Positions 26,705-35,257 of a stretch of DNA of 64,000 nt are shown here, piece after piece; the first letter of the stretch is position 1; every line of letters begins with the position of its first letter. Origin of the DNA: CAVZMO01 sp963776195 (GTDB taxonomy: Bacteria; Nitrospirota; Thermodesulfovibrionia; Thermodesulfovibrionales; SM23-35); assembly GCA_963776195.1 (NCBI GenBank), contig CAVZMO010000014.1, positions 146,607 to 210,606 on the forward strand, read 5' to 3'. The notes under the pieces are model-generated. The model was not told the DNA's origin and did no database searches. It saw only the letters and a list, made by a program, of their open reading frames with translations. The position numbers were made by a program, and so were the translations under genes.

Positions 26705-27375
26705 TTAAATTCGCGCCGGAAGGCCGTCCGTTTATCTTCGGCTCCCTTCTCCTAACAGTTATTGTATCGACATTGCTGGTTGCGGGATGGAGAGCCGGAA
26801 ACAGTGAGACGGTTCTTTACATCCTTGTTTTTGCCTTCTCTCTTTTTCTGGTACTTACCCTTTTTATGGCCTTTTTCTTCAGGGACCCCGACAGGGTTAT
26901 CCCCGGGGGGAAAGGCCTGTTTGTTTCGCCCGCAGACGGAAGGATAATAGTCATAAAGGACGTCATTGAAAAAGACTACCTGAAGATTCCGACAAAACAA
27001 ATCAGCATATTCATGTCGCCCCTTGATGTTCACGTAAACCGTTCTCCCTGTGACGGCAAAGTGAGAGTTGTTCACTATTCCCGCGGCAAATTCATGGCCG
27101 CCTATAAAGACGAATCGTCAATCAAGAATGAAAATATTGTTATGGTTCTCGAAGGGGAGCAAGGAGGGGTGCTCGTCAGACAGGTCGCAGGCTTTCTTGC
27201 GAGGAGGGCTGTTTGCAGGGCAAAGGTCGGCGACATGCTGAAACGCGGCGAAAGATACGGCATCATAAAATTCAGTTCCCGGCTTGACGTCTATCTGCCG
27301 CAGGATGCCGAGATCAGGGTTAAAATCGGCGATAAGGTGAGGGCGGGAGAAACGGTAATTGCTTCTATTCAGTGA
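26701..27375 (+). CDS. psd: Phosphatidylserine decarboxylase proenzyme, short form
   Basis: The 224-residue membrane protein makes phosphatidylethanolamine. It has two N-terminal transmembrane segments (about 12-30 and 38-58), VSPADGRI, FMSPLDVHVNRSPCDG, and a C-terminal segment FSSRLDVYLP where the chain normally self-cleaves at a Gly-Ser bond to form the pyruvoyl group. Here the glycine is serine (around residue 192), while the reacting serine is kept. GTG start overlaps the ilvC stop by four bases. The usual downstream pssA is absent; the next gene is convergent. Confidence 0.92.
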   Translation: MIKFAPEGRPFIFGSLLLTVIVSTLLVAGWRAGNSETVLYILVFAFSLFLVLTLFMAFFFRDPDRVIPGGKGLFVSPADGRIIVIKDVIEKDYLKIPTKQISIFMSPLDVHVNRSPCDGKVRVVHYSRGKFMAAYKDESSIKNENIVMVLEGEQGGVLVRQVAGFLARRAVCRAKVGDMLKRGERYGIIKFSSRLDVYLPQDAEIRVKIGDKVRAGETVIASIQ

Positions 27376-27376
27376 A

Positions 27377-27393
27377 AGGGCCTAAATCGCCCT
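27377..27393. terminator. Weak stem-loop between convergent psd and mocA-like gene
   Basis: AGGGC and GCCCT form a 5-bp stem around a 7-base loop, followed on the plus strand by GGTCTTTTATTTT. It lies in the 24-bp gap between converging genes. The stem is short, so the call is tentative. Confidence 0.4.
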
Positions 27394-27399
27394 GGTCTT

Positions 27400-28005
27400 T
27401 TATTTTCCACCGAAAGTCTTTAGAGACATGTGCCGGATCATCATGTCGTAATCCTTCTCCGTATCCATGTCGAGCAGAATCCCTTCATCCTGAACCGGTA
27501 CTAACCGTATCCTTCCGTTATCCTTATGCACGATTTCCTTCAAAGTAAACCCCTGAAAGACCTCATTTGCGCACTGTTTTGGAAACACGCATGGATGTCC
27601 TCTTTTGTTTTTATATGTAGGGATGAGAATTTTATCGGGTTCTTTCTTGTGCCGCGCGACAAGCTTTCTTACCGTATTTACCGATACCAGAGGATAATCA
27701 GAAAGATGGATCAGTACACCTGACGTTGCACGCGCACTTCTAAGACCTATTCTTACCGATTCCGCCATTTCACTTGACGGTTCATTATTGAATAGAACGG
27801 TTAACGGAAGGTCGCGTATCGCCTCCATTATTTCGGTCACCCGTGGATTGAGCACAACGACAATATCTCCTATCCCAGCCCCGATAATGGTGTCGAGGCA
27901 GTGTCTCATGACCGGTTTCCCGCTGAGGGGAAGGAGTTGCTTTAACGTCTCCATTCTCCTTGATTGACCCGCTGCGAGCAGTATGGCCGAAACCTGCAAG
28001 GTCAT
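27400..28005 (-). CDS. MobA/MocA-like nucleotidyltransferase for molybdenum cofactor
   Basis: The 201-residue protein has the NTP-transferase motif AAGQSRRM, the substrate loop KQLLPLSGKPVM, and a metal-binding Asp in LIHLSDYPLV. MocA-type enzymes convert molybdenum cofactor to the cytosine dinucleotide used by xanthine-dehydrogenase-family enzymes. It is the last gene of the molybdenum hydroxylase operon and overlaps xdhC by four bases, which favours the cytidylyltransferase role over MobA. Confidence 0.85.
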   Translation of the reverse strand: MTLQVSAILLAAGQSRRMETLKQLLPLSGKPVMRHCLDTIIGAGIGDIVVVLNPRVTEIMEAIRDLPLTVLFNNEPSSEMAESVRIGLRSARATSGVLIHLSDYPLVSVNTVRKLVARHKKEPDKILIPTYKNKRGHPCVFPKQCANEVFQGFTLKEIVHKDNGRIRLVPVQDEGILLDMDTEKDYDMMIRHMSLKTFGGK

Positions 28006-28763
28006 TTCCGTCTCCTATGCTGGATGATTTGGGCCATAATGCTTATCGCTATTTCCTCGGGGGACACTGATCCTATCGGCAGCCCTACAGGAGTAATAAC
28101 TCTATTGATATCATCTTTTGAGAACCCTCCCTTCCTGAGATTATCGAAGAGAAGGGCTTTTTTACGCTTGCTGCCTAAAAGACCGATATATCCCGCCTCT
28201 GTCTTTAATGCTCCCTTCAGCGCCTCAAGATCATTGTTGTGGCCTCGCGTGGCTATCACAATATATGTATTTCTGTCTAAAGAAGCTTTTGAGAATACAT
28301 TTTCAAAATCACTCACCAGGATATCAGAGGCATCGGGTAAGTTATTTGCGTTTGCATACTCTTCCCGGTCATCGGCGACAGTAACCCTGAACCCGGCAAA
28401 TTTCGCAATGGCGGAAAGGGATTTTCCCACATGGCCTGCGCCAAGGATCAAAATATGGGGTTCGGGTCCAATCGGTTCGATATAAACAAGGATTCTGCCT
28501 CCGCATACCAGACCGCCGTGCTTTTCCGTAAGCTGAAAGGGGATTGTCCGCGGCAAGCCGTCTTTGATCGCCATTAAAGCGGATTGGATCACCTCCGCCT
28601 CGATGCACCCTCCTCCCAGCGTTCCGACAACAGAACCGTCTGCTTTAACGAGCATTTTTGCCCCTTCCTTCTGAGGAGAAGACCCGGCGCTCTGAACAAT
28701 CGTTGCAAGGGCAAACGCTTTACCTTCTCTCTTTATCCTGACAAGCTCTTCGTAAATATCCAC
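28002..28763 (-). CDS. XdhC/CoxI-family maturation factor
   Basis: The 253-residue protein has an N-terminal XdhC/CoxI domain (GSSPQKEGAKM, GTLGGGCIEAEV) and a C-terminal Rossmann domain (ILGAGHVGKSLSAIAK). XdhC binds molybdenum cofactor, assists its sulfuration and inserts it into the hydroxylase. A GTG start overlaps the stop of the large subunit by one base, so translation is coupled. All adjacent genes belong to the same system. Confidence 0.92.
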   Translation of the reverse strand: MDIYEELVRIKREGKAFALATIVQSAGSSPQKEGAKMLVKADGSVVGTLGGGCIEAEVIQSALMAIKDGLPRTIPFQLTEKHGGLVCGGRILVYIEPIGPEPHILILGAGHVGKSLSAIAKFAGFRVTVADDREEYANANNLPDASDILVSDFENVFSKASLDRNTYIVIATRGHNNDLEALKGALKTEAGYIGLLGSKRKKALLFDNLRKGGFSKDDINRVITPVGLPIGSVSPEEIAISIMAQIIQHRRRK

Positions 28764-30931
28764 TATGCTGTCTTAAGCGCCGTCTTCACCGTTTCGGGGC
28801 TCATCGGCAGTTTTCTCACCCTTATCTTTGCTGCGCGAAAGACCGCATTCGCCACAGCCGGCGCAATAGGAGGCACACCCGGTTCGCCTATTCCTCCCAG
28901 GGCTTCATTGCTCAGGACGATATGGATTTCAATTTCAGGAGCATCGTTTATTCTGAGTATCGGGTAGTTGTTGTAATTGGACGATTTCACGCCGCCTGAG
29001 GCAAAGTCGATTTTTTCCATCAAGCCTGCGCTCAACCCCATTATTATTCCGCCCTCCATCTGTGCCCTGATAGTGTCGGGATTTACTACCCTGCCGCAGT
29101 CGACTGCGCACACAACCCTGTGCACCTTTATCAGGCCGCTGTCTTTATTGACCGATACCTCGGCCACCTGCGCGACATACGTGCCGAAGGAAAAGTGATG
29201 GGCGAGTCCCAGTGCCTCGCCTTTTTGCGGCGGTTTTCCCCAACCGGATTTTTCAGCAACCGTCTGGATCAGGCGGCGGGCACGGGGATTATTTTTCAGG
29301 AGGTCCAGACGGAATTCCACCGGGTCTTTCCCCGCTGCGTTGGCCATTTCGTCCATAAAGCTTTCTATGGTAAAACCGTTGTGAGAATTTCCCACCGATC
29401 GCCAAAAACCGACAGGAACGGGTGTATCGATTTGCACAAATTCAACCCTAAAATTGGGGAACTCATAGGGGGTCTCTTCAATGCCGTCAACAGATGCGGG
29501 GTCGATTCCGTTTTTGATGCGTTCCGGCATGACACGGCCAAAGATAGAAGGAACAGCGATTCTGTGAGACCATGCCGTGAGTTTCCCCTTGTCATCGAGA
29601 CCGCCCTCGATTCTGCTGATATTTCCCGGACGAAAATAGTCATTCCCTATGTCTTCTTCCCTTTTCCAAATCACCTTTACCGGTCTGGACGCAGCCTTTG
29701 AAGCCTCAATCGCCTCCTCGGCAAAGTCTGTTTCAAAGCGCCGTCCAAAGCCCGTTCCCAGAAACGTGGTGTGCACACGTATCTGCTCCGGCTTTAGTCC
29801 GGTCAATTTCTTTGCGAGTTCAAAAACGCCTGTCTGGTTTTGTGTCGGCAGCCAAACGTCACAGGAGTCTTTCTTGACCGACGCGGTGCAGTTCATCGGT
29901 TCCATGTTCATGTGAGAGAGGTATGGCAGCACATACACTGCCTCAATTTTTTTTGCCGATTTTTTTAGGGCCTCCTTAGCATCCCCCTTGCTGATCGCAT
30001 TAAGCCCTTCTTTGTCAAGATGGGCGACGAAGTCCTTTTCCAGGGTTTCGTTGTTCATCGAGGGACGGACGCCTGGGCCCCACGTGGTTTTGAGTGCCCT
30101 TTTCCCCTCCCATGCTGCATCGATGGTATCGGCACACACGGCAACACCTCTGCCGATAAGAGTTATGTTCCGTACGCCGGGGATTTTCTCAGCAGATTCG
30201 GTATCGTATGAAATTACCTTCGCTCCAAAGGCAGGCGGTCGCTCAATAGTCCCATAGAGCATATCTTTTATCTGGACATCTATGCCGAATACGGCTCTCC
30301 CGTTGACTTTTTCTATAACGTCCAGACGTTCAACTGGAGTGCCGATGAGAGTGAATTGCCCCGTCTTCTTTAACTTCGGATTTTTCGGCAATTGCAGTCG
30401 GGCGGCCTTCCCGGTAAGCTTTCCATAAGTGAGAGTTGTTCCGTCCTTTTTGTTTCTTACCGTGCTCTTTGAGGTCTCACAATCATCTTCAGTGACACCC
30501 CAGCTATCCGCAGCTGCTTTCACAATCATCTCCCTTGCGGCTGCCGCTGCTTCCCGCAGGGGGCCATACATATGCCGTATGCTCGTACTCCCTCCCGTTG
30601 CCTGCATCCCCCAGATTGGGTCCTTGTATTGGTCTCCTGCAAGCGCCACCTCCATCTTTATGTGTCCCCAGTCAGCGTCAATTTCATCGGCTATGATCAT
30701 TGACAGAGCAGTGTATATCCCCTGTCCCATCTCTGATTTGTTTACGAAAATGATCACATCGTTTTCGGGCATTATCTGAAGCCACGCATTCGGCACAAAA
30801 GGAAGTGCCTTGTCTTTTTCCGTCACTGCGAATAGACGGTGGCCGAAAGGTGTGACGGAAACCGCAATGGTCAGCCCCGCGCCGGCAAGAGATTGCTTCA
30901 AGAATTCACGTCTTGTCATCGTCCCTTTCAT
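28763..30931 (-). CDS. Molybdenum hydroxylase large subunit, isoquinoline 1-oxidoreductase beta type, Tat-exported
   Basis: The 722-residue protein starts with a twin-arginine signal (TRREFLKQ then a hydrophobic stretch), so the folded enzyme should reach the periplasm. It carries the molybdopterin-binding domains of the aldehyde oxidase/xanthine dehydrogenase family, including the GIGEPGVPPIAPAVANA segment with the catalytic glutamate. The ATG at 30931 overlaps the small-subunit stop (ATGA) and follows AAGGAGGG; an upstream frame extension to 30994 is inside that gene. It would hydroxylate an N-heterocycle or aldehyde and pass electrons to the 2Fe-2S subunit. No partner cytochrome is seen. 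Confidence 0.93.
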   Translation of the reverse strand: MKGTMTRREFLKQSLAGAGLTIAVSVTPFGHRLFAVTEKDKALPFVPNAWLQIMPENDVIIFVNKSEMGQGIYTALSMIIADEIDADWGHIKMEVALAGDQYKDPIWGMQATGGSTSIRHMYGPLREAAAAAREMIVKAAADSWGVTEDDCETSKSTVRNKKDGTTLTYGKLTGKAARLQLPKNPKLKKTGQFTLIGTPVERLDVIEKVNGRAVFGIDVQIKDMLYGTIERPPAFGAKVISYDTESAEKIPGVRNITLIGRGVAVCADTIDAAWEGKRALKTTWGPGVRPSMNNETLEKDFVAHLDKEGLNAISKGDAKEALKKSAKKIEAVYVLPYLSHMNMEPMNCTASVKKDSCDVWLPTQNQTGVFELAKKLTGLKPEQIRVHTTFLGTGFGRRFETDFAEEAIEASKAASRPVKVIWKREEDIGNDYFRPGNISRIEGGLDDKGKLTAWSHRIAVPSIFGRVMPERIKNGIDPASVDGIEETPYEFPNFRVEFVQIDTPVPVGFWRSVGNSHNGFTIESFMDEMANAAGKDPVEFRLDLLKNNPRARRLIQTVAEKSGWGKPPQKGEALGLAHHFSFGTYVAQVAEVSVNKDSGLIKVHRVVCAVDCGRVVNPDTIRAQMEGGIIMGLSAGLMEKIDFASGGVKSSNYNNYPILRINDAPEIEIHIVLSNEALGGIGEPGVPPIAPAVANAVFRAAKIRVRKLPMSPETVKTALKTA

Positions 30932-31380
30932 TGCTTTTTGCCCTCCTTTGCCGCAGTCTTGATCGCAATCTTGATCCTCGGATAGGTGCCACAACGGCAG
31001 ATATTCCCATTCATGTGGTCCAGGATCTCTTCGTAGGCGGGTTCCGGTTTTTCGTCAAGTAATGCTGCAGCCTGCATAATTTGTCCCGGCTGGCAGTAAC
31101 CGCATTGAGGGACCTGCTCTTTTACCCACGCCTTTTTCACCGGATGACTTTCGGATAACCCTTCTATGGTAGTTATCTTTCTCCCCTGCGCTTCCTTCAC
31201 CGGCGTCTGACACGATCGTTGGGCCTTCCCGTCAATGTGGACGGTGCAGGCGCCGCACAAACCGATGCCGCAACCGAATTTTGTTCCTGTCAGCTTCAAA
31301 TACTCTCTGATGACCCATAGCAGGGGCACATCCGGCCTAACATCCACGCTGTGTTCTTTTTCATTGATGTTGAGTTTCAT
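30928..31380 (-). CDS. Molybdenum hydroxylase 2Fe-2S subunit, isoquinoline 1-oxidoreductase alpha type
   Basis: The 150-residue protein has a plant-type ferredoxin cluster site (CGIGLCGACTVH) and a second cluster with CGYCQPGQ and CRCGTYPRI, the standard two-cluster small subunit. Of three consecutive ATG codons, the third (31380) is best spaced from AAGGAGGG. It is co-exported with the Tat-tagged large subunit, since it has no signal itself. It moves electrons from the molybdenum centre. Confidence 0.94.
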   Translation of the reverse strand: MKLNINEKEHSVDVRPDVPLLWVIREYLKLTGTKFGCGIGLCGACTVHIDGKAQRSCQTPVKEAQGRKITTIEGLSESHPVKKAWVKEQVPQCGYCQPGQIMQAAALLDEKPEPAYEEILDHMNGNICRCGTYPRIKIAIKTAAKEGKKQ

Positions 31381-31437
31381 CATCATCCCTCCTTCTTCGG
31401 TTCATCTTGGTTGACGGATCAAAATGCATTTTTCCGG

Positions 31438-32529
31438 TTAACCCTTTCCAAAGGGGCAAAGAGGATAACGGCATTCGACACAATTCATGCATAACCCCCC
31501 GTGTCCCAAATGGGCAAGCTCCTTTCTTCCGATGAGCTCTCCCGCGAGAATCCTGGGCAAAACGAGATCAAAGACCGTTCTTTTATGATAAATACCGCAC
31601 GCGGGGATCCCGAGAACGGGGACCGGTTCTCTATTAAAATCCCCTAGCTCAATATATGCAACCAGAAACATGGCGCCGGGAAGCGCTGCCGAACCGTAAG
31701 TAATGTCGGTTGCGCCGAGGTTTTTTATAGCAAATCGCGTAACATCGTCGGGGTCGACGGACATGCCGCCTGTCGTAATGAGCAACTCGGCGCCGGCATC
31801 AATCAGTTCGCTCAGTCTCTCCGTAATTATGCCTTCGTCGTCCGGGGTGTATGAGAGCCCGACAATCTCACCCTGGTATTCTTCTATTTTTCTGGTGATG
31901 ACCGGCTCAAAGGCGTCCTTTATTAGGCCGTGGTAGACCTCGTTCCCCGTAATGACGACGCCTGCTTTAGGTCTTCTCAATTGTTTAACTTCAACAACCT
32001 TGCCAAAACGTTCTGCAACAGCCATTGCCTCTTCTACAACCTTCCTTTTAACCACAAGGGGGATTGCCCTCGTCCCGGCGACAACAGCCCCTCTTTTTAC
32101 ACGCGTATTATCGTGCAGGGTTGCGCACATGATATCTCCAAGCATATTGAATTGAAAAAGCGCTTCTTCATTCACCTTCAACAATCCATCGCGATCAGCA
32201 ACGATATTGATTTTGCCCTCCTTTGGTTCACCTTCCATGGTTGCGCCTGTGCCCGTGAGTGAGGTTGCCAGGCAGTAAGCGGCATCATCCTCATGCATCT
32301 CGTCACGTTCTATATCCAACACAAATACTTGTTCCTTGCCAAGCCTTCTTAAATGTCCGATATCGTCCTCTCTTATAATATGGCCCCTTTTATATGCTCT
32401 GCATTTGATTTCACCTGGGCGTATCTCGGTGACATCATGTGCGAGCATTAACCCGATTGAATCGCCCAAGGGGATTTTCTTGTGATTTTTTTCTCCTTCT
32501 CTAAAATCATTACTCCAATTTCTACACAT
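31438..32529 (-). CDS. MoCF-domain molybdopterin-binding protein with Cys-rich tail
   Basis: The 363-residue protein opens with SIGLMLAHDVTEI, as in MoeA-related proteins, and contains a molybdopterin-binding domain (GVVITGNEVYHG, LLITTGGMSVDPDDVT, PGAMFLVAY). It ends with a four-cysteine tail CMNCVECRYPLCPFGKG that could bind a metal or iron-sulfur cluster. It heads the operon and probably handles cofactor delivery to the hydroxylase. ATG 32529 has GAGGAG eight bases upstream, although family members often begin nearer SIGLML. The 300 bases between this gene and 32875 hold only promoters. Confidence 0.85.
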   Translation of the reverse strand: MCRNWSNDFREGEKNHKKIPLGDSIGLMLAHDVTEIRPGEIKCRAYKRGHIIREDDIGHLRRLGKEQVFVLDIERDEMHEDDAAYCLATSLTGTGATMEGEPKEGKINIVADRDGLLKVNEEALFQFNMLGDIMCATLHDNTRVKRGAVVAGTRAIPLVVKRKVVEEAMAVAERFGKVVEVKQLRRPKAGVVITGNEVYHGLIKDAFEPVITRKIEEYQGEIVGLSYTPDDEGIITERLSELIDAGAELLITTGGMSVDPDDVTRFAIKNLGATDITYGSAALPGAMFLVAYIELGDFNREPVPVLGIPACGIYHKRTVFDLVLPRILAGELIGRKELAHLGHGGLCMNCVECRYPLCPFGKG

Positions 32530-32874
32530 AGTGAAATCTCCTCACTTCTTTTTTTCAGGGAAGAAATCCGTAGACGTCCCCGCCCACAAGAAAGACCTCT
32601 TTTGCTTTTTCGATTTGAGAAAGAAAAATTTGAAACCTGTATTCTTTCATTGGATTGTCCTGAGTATTGAAAACCCGAAGGGGCTCTCCGCTAAAATTAA
32701 TTTCTATAATCTCAACTTAACACAAATTATCCGATTGTCAAGGAATAACCTTCCCCGTGGAAATTCACACAATATTACGTGTATCTTTTGATGGCGTGGA
32801 TTATTAGTATGCTATGATATAAAAAAGTATTGTTCTTTCCGCATCATGTACTGAGCCTAAAGAAAGGAGTGCTC

Positions 32875-33534
32875 ATGAGTAAAGAAATAAAGGGAGCCAT
32901 TCTTCAGAGAGATAAAGAGACCTATGCCATTGTTCCGAGGATTCCGATGGGAGTCCTGACTCCCGAGATTCTCGAAAAGCTGGCAGCGGTCGCACGCAAA
33001 TATAACGTTAGGATTATCAAGATCACATCAGGACAGCGTATAGCATTAGTAGGGCTTAAGCCGGAGGACATTGACAGGGCATGGAATGATCTTTCAATGG
33101 ACATCGGACCAGCGGAAGGACTATGCGTTCATTACGTTCAGTCATGTCCCGGCACCGAAACCTGTAAGTTCGGACAGGGAAACTCACTCGGCCTTGCTGC
33201 AATGGTGGAAAAGATGTACGTGGGAAAGGAAGATTTTATTCCTGCCAAAACCAAATTCGGTATTTCCGGCTGTATGCTGAACTGCGCTGAAAGCTATCTG
33301 AGGGATTTCGGCGCATTTTGTACCCCCGCCGGTTGGACGGTAGTAGTCGGCGGTAATTCAGGCGGCAGGCCGCGCATCGGAGATGTTATTGAGAAAAAAC
33401 TCTCTGAAGAGCAGGTAGTCGAATTATTCAGCAAATGTCTGGATTATTATGCGAAGAACGCACGGCCGAGGGAGAGAATGCCGAGGTTTGTCGAGCGCAT
33501 CGGCATAGAGGAATTCAAGAAAGCGGTGTTGTGA
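32875..33534 (+). CDS. Small nitrite/sulfite reductase-like siroheme protein
   Basis: The 219-residue protein has the ferredoxin-like half domain of sulfite/nitrite reductases (residues about 10-80) and the siroheme/4Fe-4S ligands in two motifs, CPGTETCKFG and GCMLNCAES. This matches the small monomeric assimilatory-type sulfite reductases of anaerobes rather than the dissimilatory DsrAB. It would reduce sulfite or nitrite in the cytoplasm. The start at 32875 follows AAAGGAGTG; an in-frame ATG at 32830 lacks a ribosome site. A weak TTGATG-N19-TATGAT promoter lies at 32788-32818. Confidence 0.85.
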   Translation: MSKEIKGAILQRDKETYAIVPRIPMGVLTPEILEKLAAVARKYNVRIIKITSGQRIALVGLKPEDIDRAWNDLSMDIGPAEGLCVHYVQSCPGTETCKFGQGNSLGLAAMVEKMYVGKEDFIPAKTKFGISGCMLNCAESYLRDFGAFCTPAGWTVVVGGNSGGRPRIGDVIEKKLSEEQVVELFSKCLDYYAKNARPRERMPRFVERIGIEEFKKAVL

Positions 33535-33702
33535 GAACAGGCGGGAGATGCCCGATTTTCCGTCAGGATCCGTCTAAAATCACAACTACGACAGAGAAAA
33601 ATAAGAAAAGCAAAGTTTTCGAAATATCAGTTTTCATCAAACATTCCTGTCTATCTTCTCCGGATTTTTTCGGAAGGACCTTGTCTTGCACATAGGTTTT
33701 CT

Positions 33703-34017
33703 CTAATCTTTTCTGAGGCCGTCCAAGATATGAAGCACTGCCAAGATCGGATGACGATACATCATCCTTGTACCTGCAAAACGCATCACGCCCTTTATCT
33801 TTTCCCGCATCGATGGTTTATAGCAATGTACCTTGCAGTTAGCGCACGTTGTTTTACAGGCCTGGAATGGACATCTATCCAGACGCCTGCCTGCGTAATC
33901 CAGAAGCTCTCTGCATTCGTCGCAGAGTCTGCTGCGGTTTTTGTGGGCGCCGCGACAGTATATGTGTACCATGGCCCCGACAGTCTTTTTTTCTCTGGCT
34001 ACCCTCCGGTGTATCAA
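33703..34017 (-). CDS. YgbA-like protein, nitrous-oxide-stimulated promoter family
   Basis: The 104-residue cysteine-rich protein has LCDECRELLDYA, CPFQACKTTCANCKVHCYK and the conserved end MRFAGTRMMYRHPILAVLHI, which identify the YgbA family. Family members are induced by nitric oxide under NsrR control in enterobacteria and are thought to bind iron-sulfur. TTG at 34017 is taken as start; ATG at 33972 would remove the conserved REKKT. It is convergent with the siroheme protein, which hints at a shared reactive-nitrogen or sulfur theme. Confidence 0.85.
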   Translation of the reverse strand: MIHRRVAREKKTVGAMVHIYCRGAHKNRSRLCDECRELLDYAGRRLDRCPFQACKTTCANCKVHCYKPSMREKIKGVMRFAGTRMMYRHPILAVLHILDGLRKD

Positions 34018-34045
34018 TGAATTTTCTCAAATCTTTTTGGCGTAT

Positions 34046-34543
34046 CTATCGATAATTTATGAATTCGATGTGAAAATCGAATTCTTTTCCCTTCAGCATG
34101 GTAATAACCGCCTGCAGATCGTCGATCTTTTTTGCCCTGACCCGCACCTGGTCTTTCTGGATCTCTGCCTGTACCTTGAGTTTTGTATCTTTAATGAGTT
34201 TGACAATGTCCTTCGCCCTTTCGGTAGATACGCCCTGCTGGAGGGTCAGTATCTGTCTAACCGTATCACCGGCTGCTTGTTCGATCTTCCCGAAGCTTAA
34301 AGCCTTCAGCGATACGCCTCGCTTTACGAACTTATTCTTAAGGATCTCTGTCAGACTGTTTAGTTTATACTCGTTATCTGAAATGAGAGTGATCTCCGCC
34401 TTGTCCTTATGGAGTTCGATACTGCTTTTGCTTCCCTTAAAATCGAACCTCTGGCTTATCTCTTTTTCCGCCTGCTGAACAGCGTTCGAGACCTCCTGCA
34501 TATCGACTTTACTCACAACATCAAAAGAATGTTCATCTGCCAT
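34046..34543 (-). CDS. YajQ-family nucleotide-binding protein
   Basis: The 165-residue protein shows the YajQ signature: SFDVVSKVDMQEVSNAV at the start, RFDFKGSKSSIELHKD, and QVRVRAKKIDDLQAVI near the end. YajQ proteins bind nucleotides, and c-di-GMP has been reported for a Xanthomonas member. The ATG at 34543 has AAGGAG six bases upstream, better than the ATG two codons before. It lies 28 bp upstream of the YgbA-like gene on the same strand. Confidence 0.95.
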   Translation of the reverse strand: MADEHSFDVVSKVDMQEVSNAVQQAEKEISQRFDFKGSKSSIELHKDKAEITLISDNEYKLNSLTEILKNKFVKRGVSLKALSFGKIEQAAGDTVRQILTLQQGVSTERAKDIVKLIKDTKLKVQAEIQKDQVRVRAKKIDDLQAVITMLKGKEFDFHIEFINYR

Positions 34544-34678
34544 ATCCATCTCCTTATACGGTGAAATTCATTTTGAATTATCACTGTTTCAGCATTTTCC
34601 GTCAAGTGTGTCATTGTCAGGAATAAGAACTTTTCGATTTCTTGCAGCCTCATATATCTTGTAGTAAGATATAGACAA

Positions 34679-35257
34679 ATGAGGATATCCGGCGGTACTG
34701 CAAAGGGGAGAAGGACTGCAACAAAAAGACTCATCACAAATATATCCTCAGGGGAGAGACTCAGGCCGACCTCGTCCAAGGTAAGAGAAGCACTTTTTGA
34801 CATACTGAGGGACCGGATCGGGCAGGCGAGTTTTGTAGACCTCTATGCAGGGACAGGAACCGTGGGTTTTGAGGCGCTGTCGAGAGGCGCACAACGTGCC
34901 GTCTTTGTCGAACCCGATGCATTGAGATCCGGAACAATCAGGAGCAGCGCTGCCGAACTTGGATTCCAGGATATGTCTCGGGTCATTAAGAACGAGGCTT
35001 GCGAATTTCTGAAAATGGCTATTGCCGGTCAGGAAATCTTTGATATTGTTTTCCTCGATCCACCCTATCAATCGGATGAAATAGAAAAGGTCCTTCCGAT
35101 AATCGGAGAGAACAAATTATTGAGTGAGAGGGGACTTGTAATTGTAGAACATTTTTCGAAAAAAAAAGTGCCGGAAACAGCGGGCATATTAAGAATGGCA
35201 AAGACCTATAAGTATGGAGATACGGTGCTGACACTGTACACAAAGGCTGATGTATGA
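34679..35257 (+). CDS. rsmD: 16S rRNA (guanine966-N2)-methyltransferase
   Basis: The 192-residue SAM-dependent enzyme has the RsmD opening MRISGGTAKGR, LRPTSSKVREALFDIL, motif I FVDLYAGTGTVGFEAL and the catalytic DPPY. It methylates G966 of 16S rRNA. The leader is short and no clear ribosome site precedes the ATG. Its 3' end overlaps the next gene by four bases (ATGA). The usual partner coaD is absent. Confidence 0.95.
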   Translation: MRISGGTAKGRRTATKRLITNISSGERLRPTSSKVREALFDILRDRIGQASFVDLYAGTGTVGFEALSRGAQRAVFVEPDALRSGTIRSSAAELGFQDMSRVIKNEACEFLKMAIAGQEIFDIVFLDPPYQSDEIEKVLPIIGENKLLSERGLVIVEHFSKKKVPETAGILRMAKTYKYGDTVLTLYTKADV

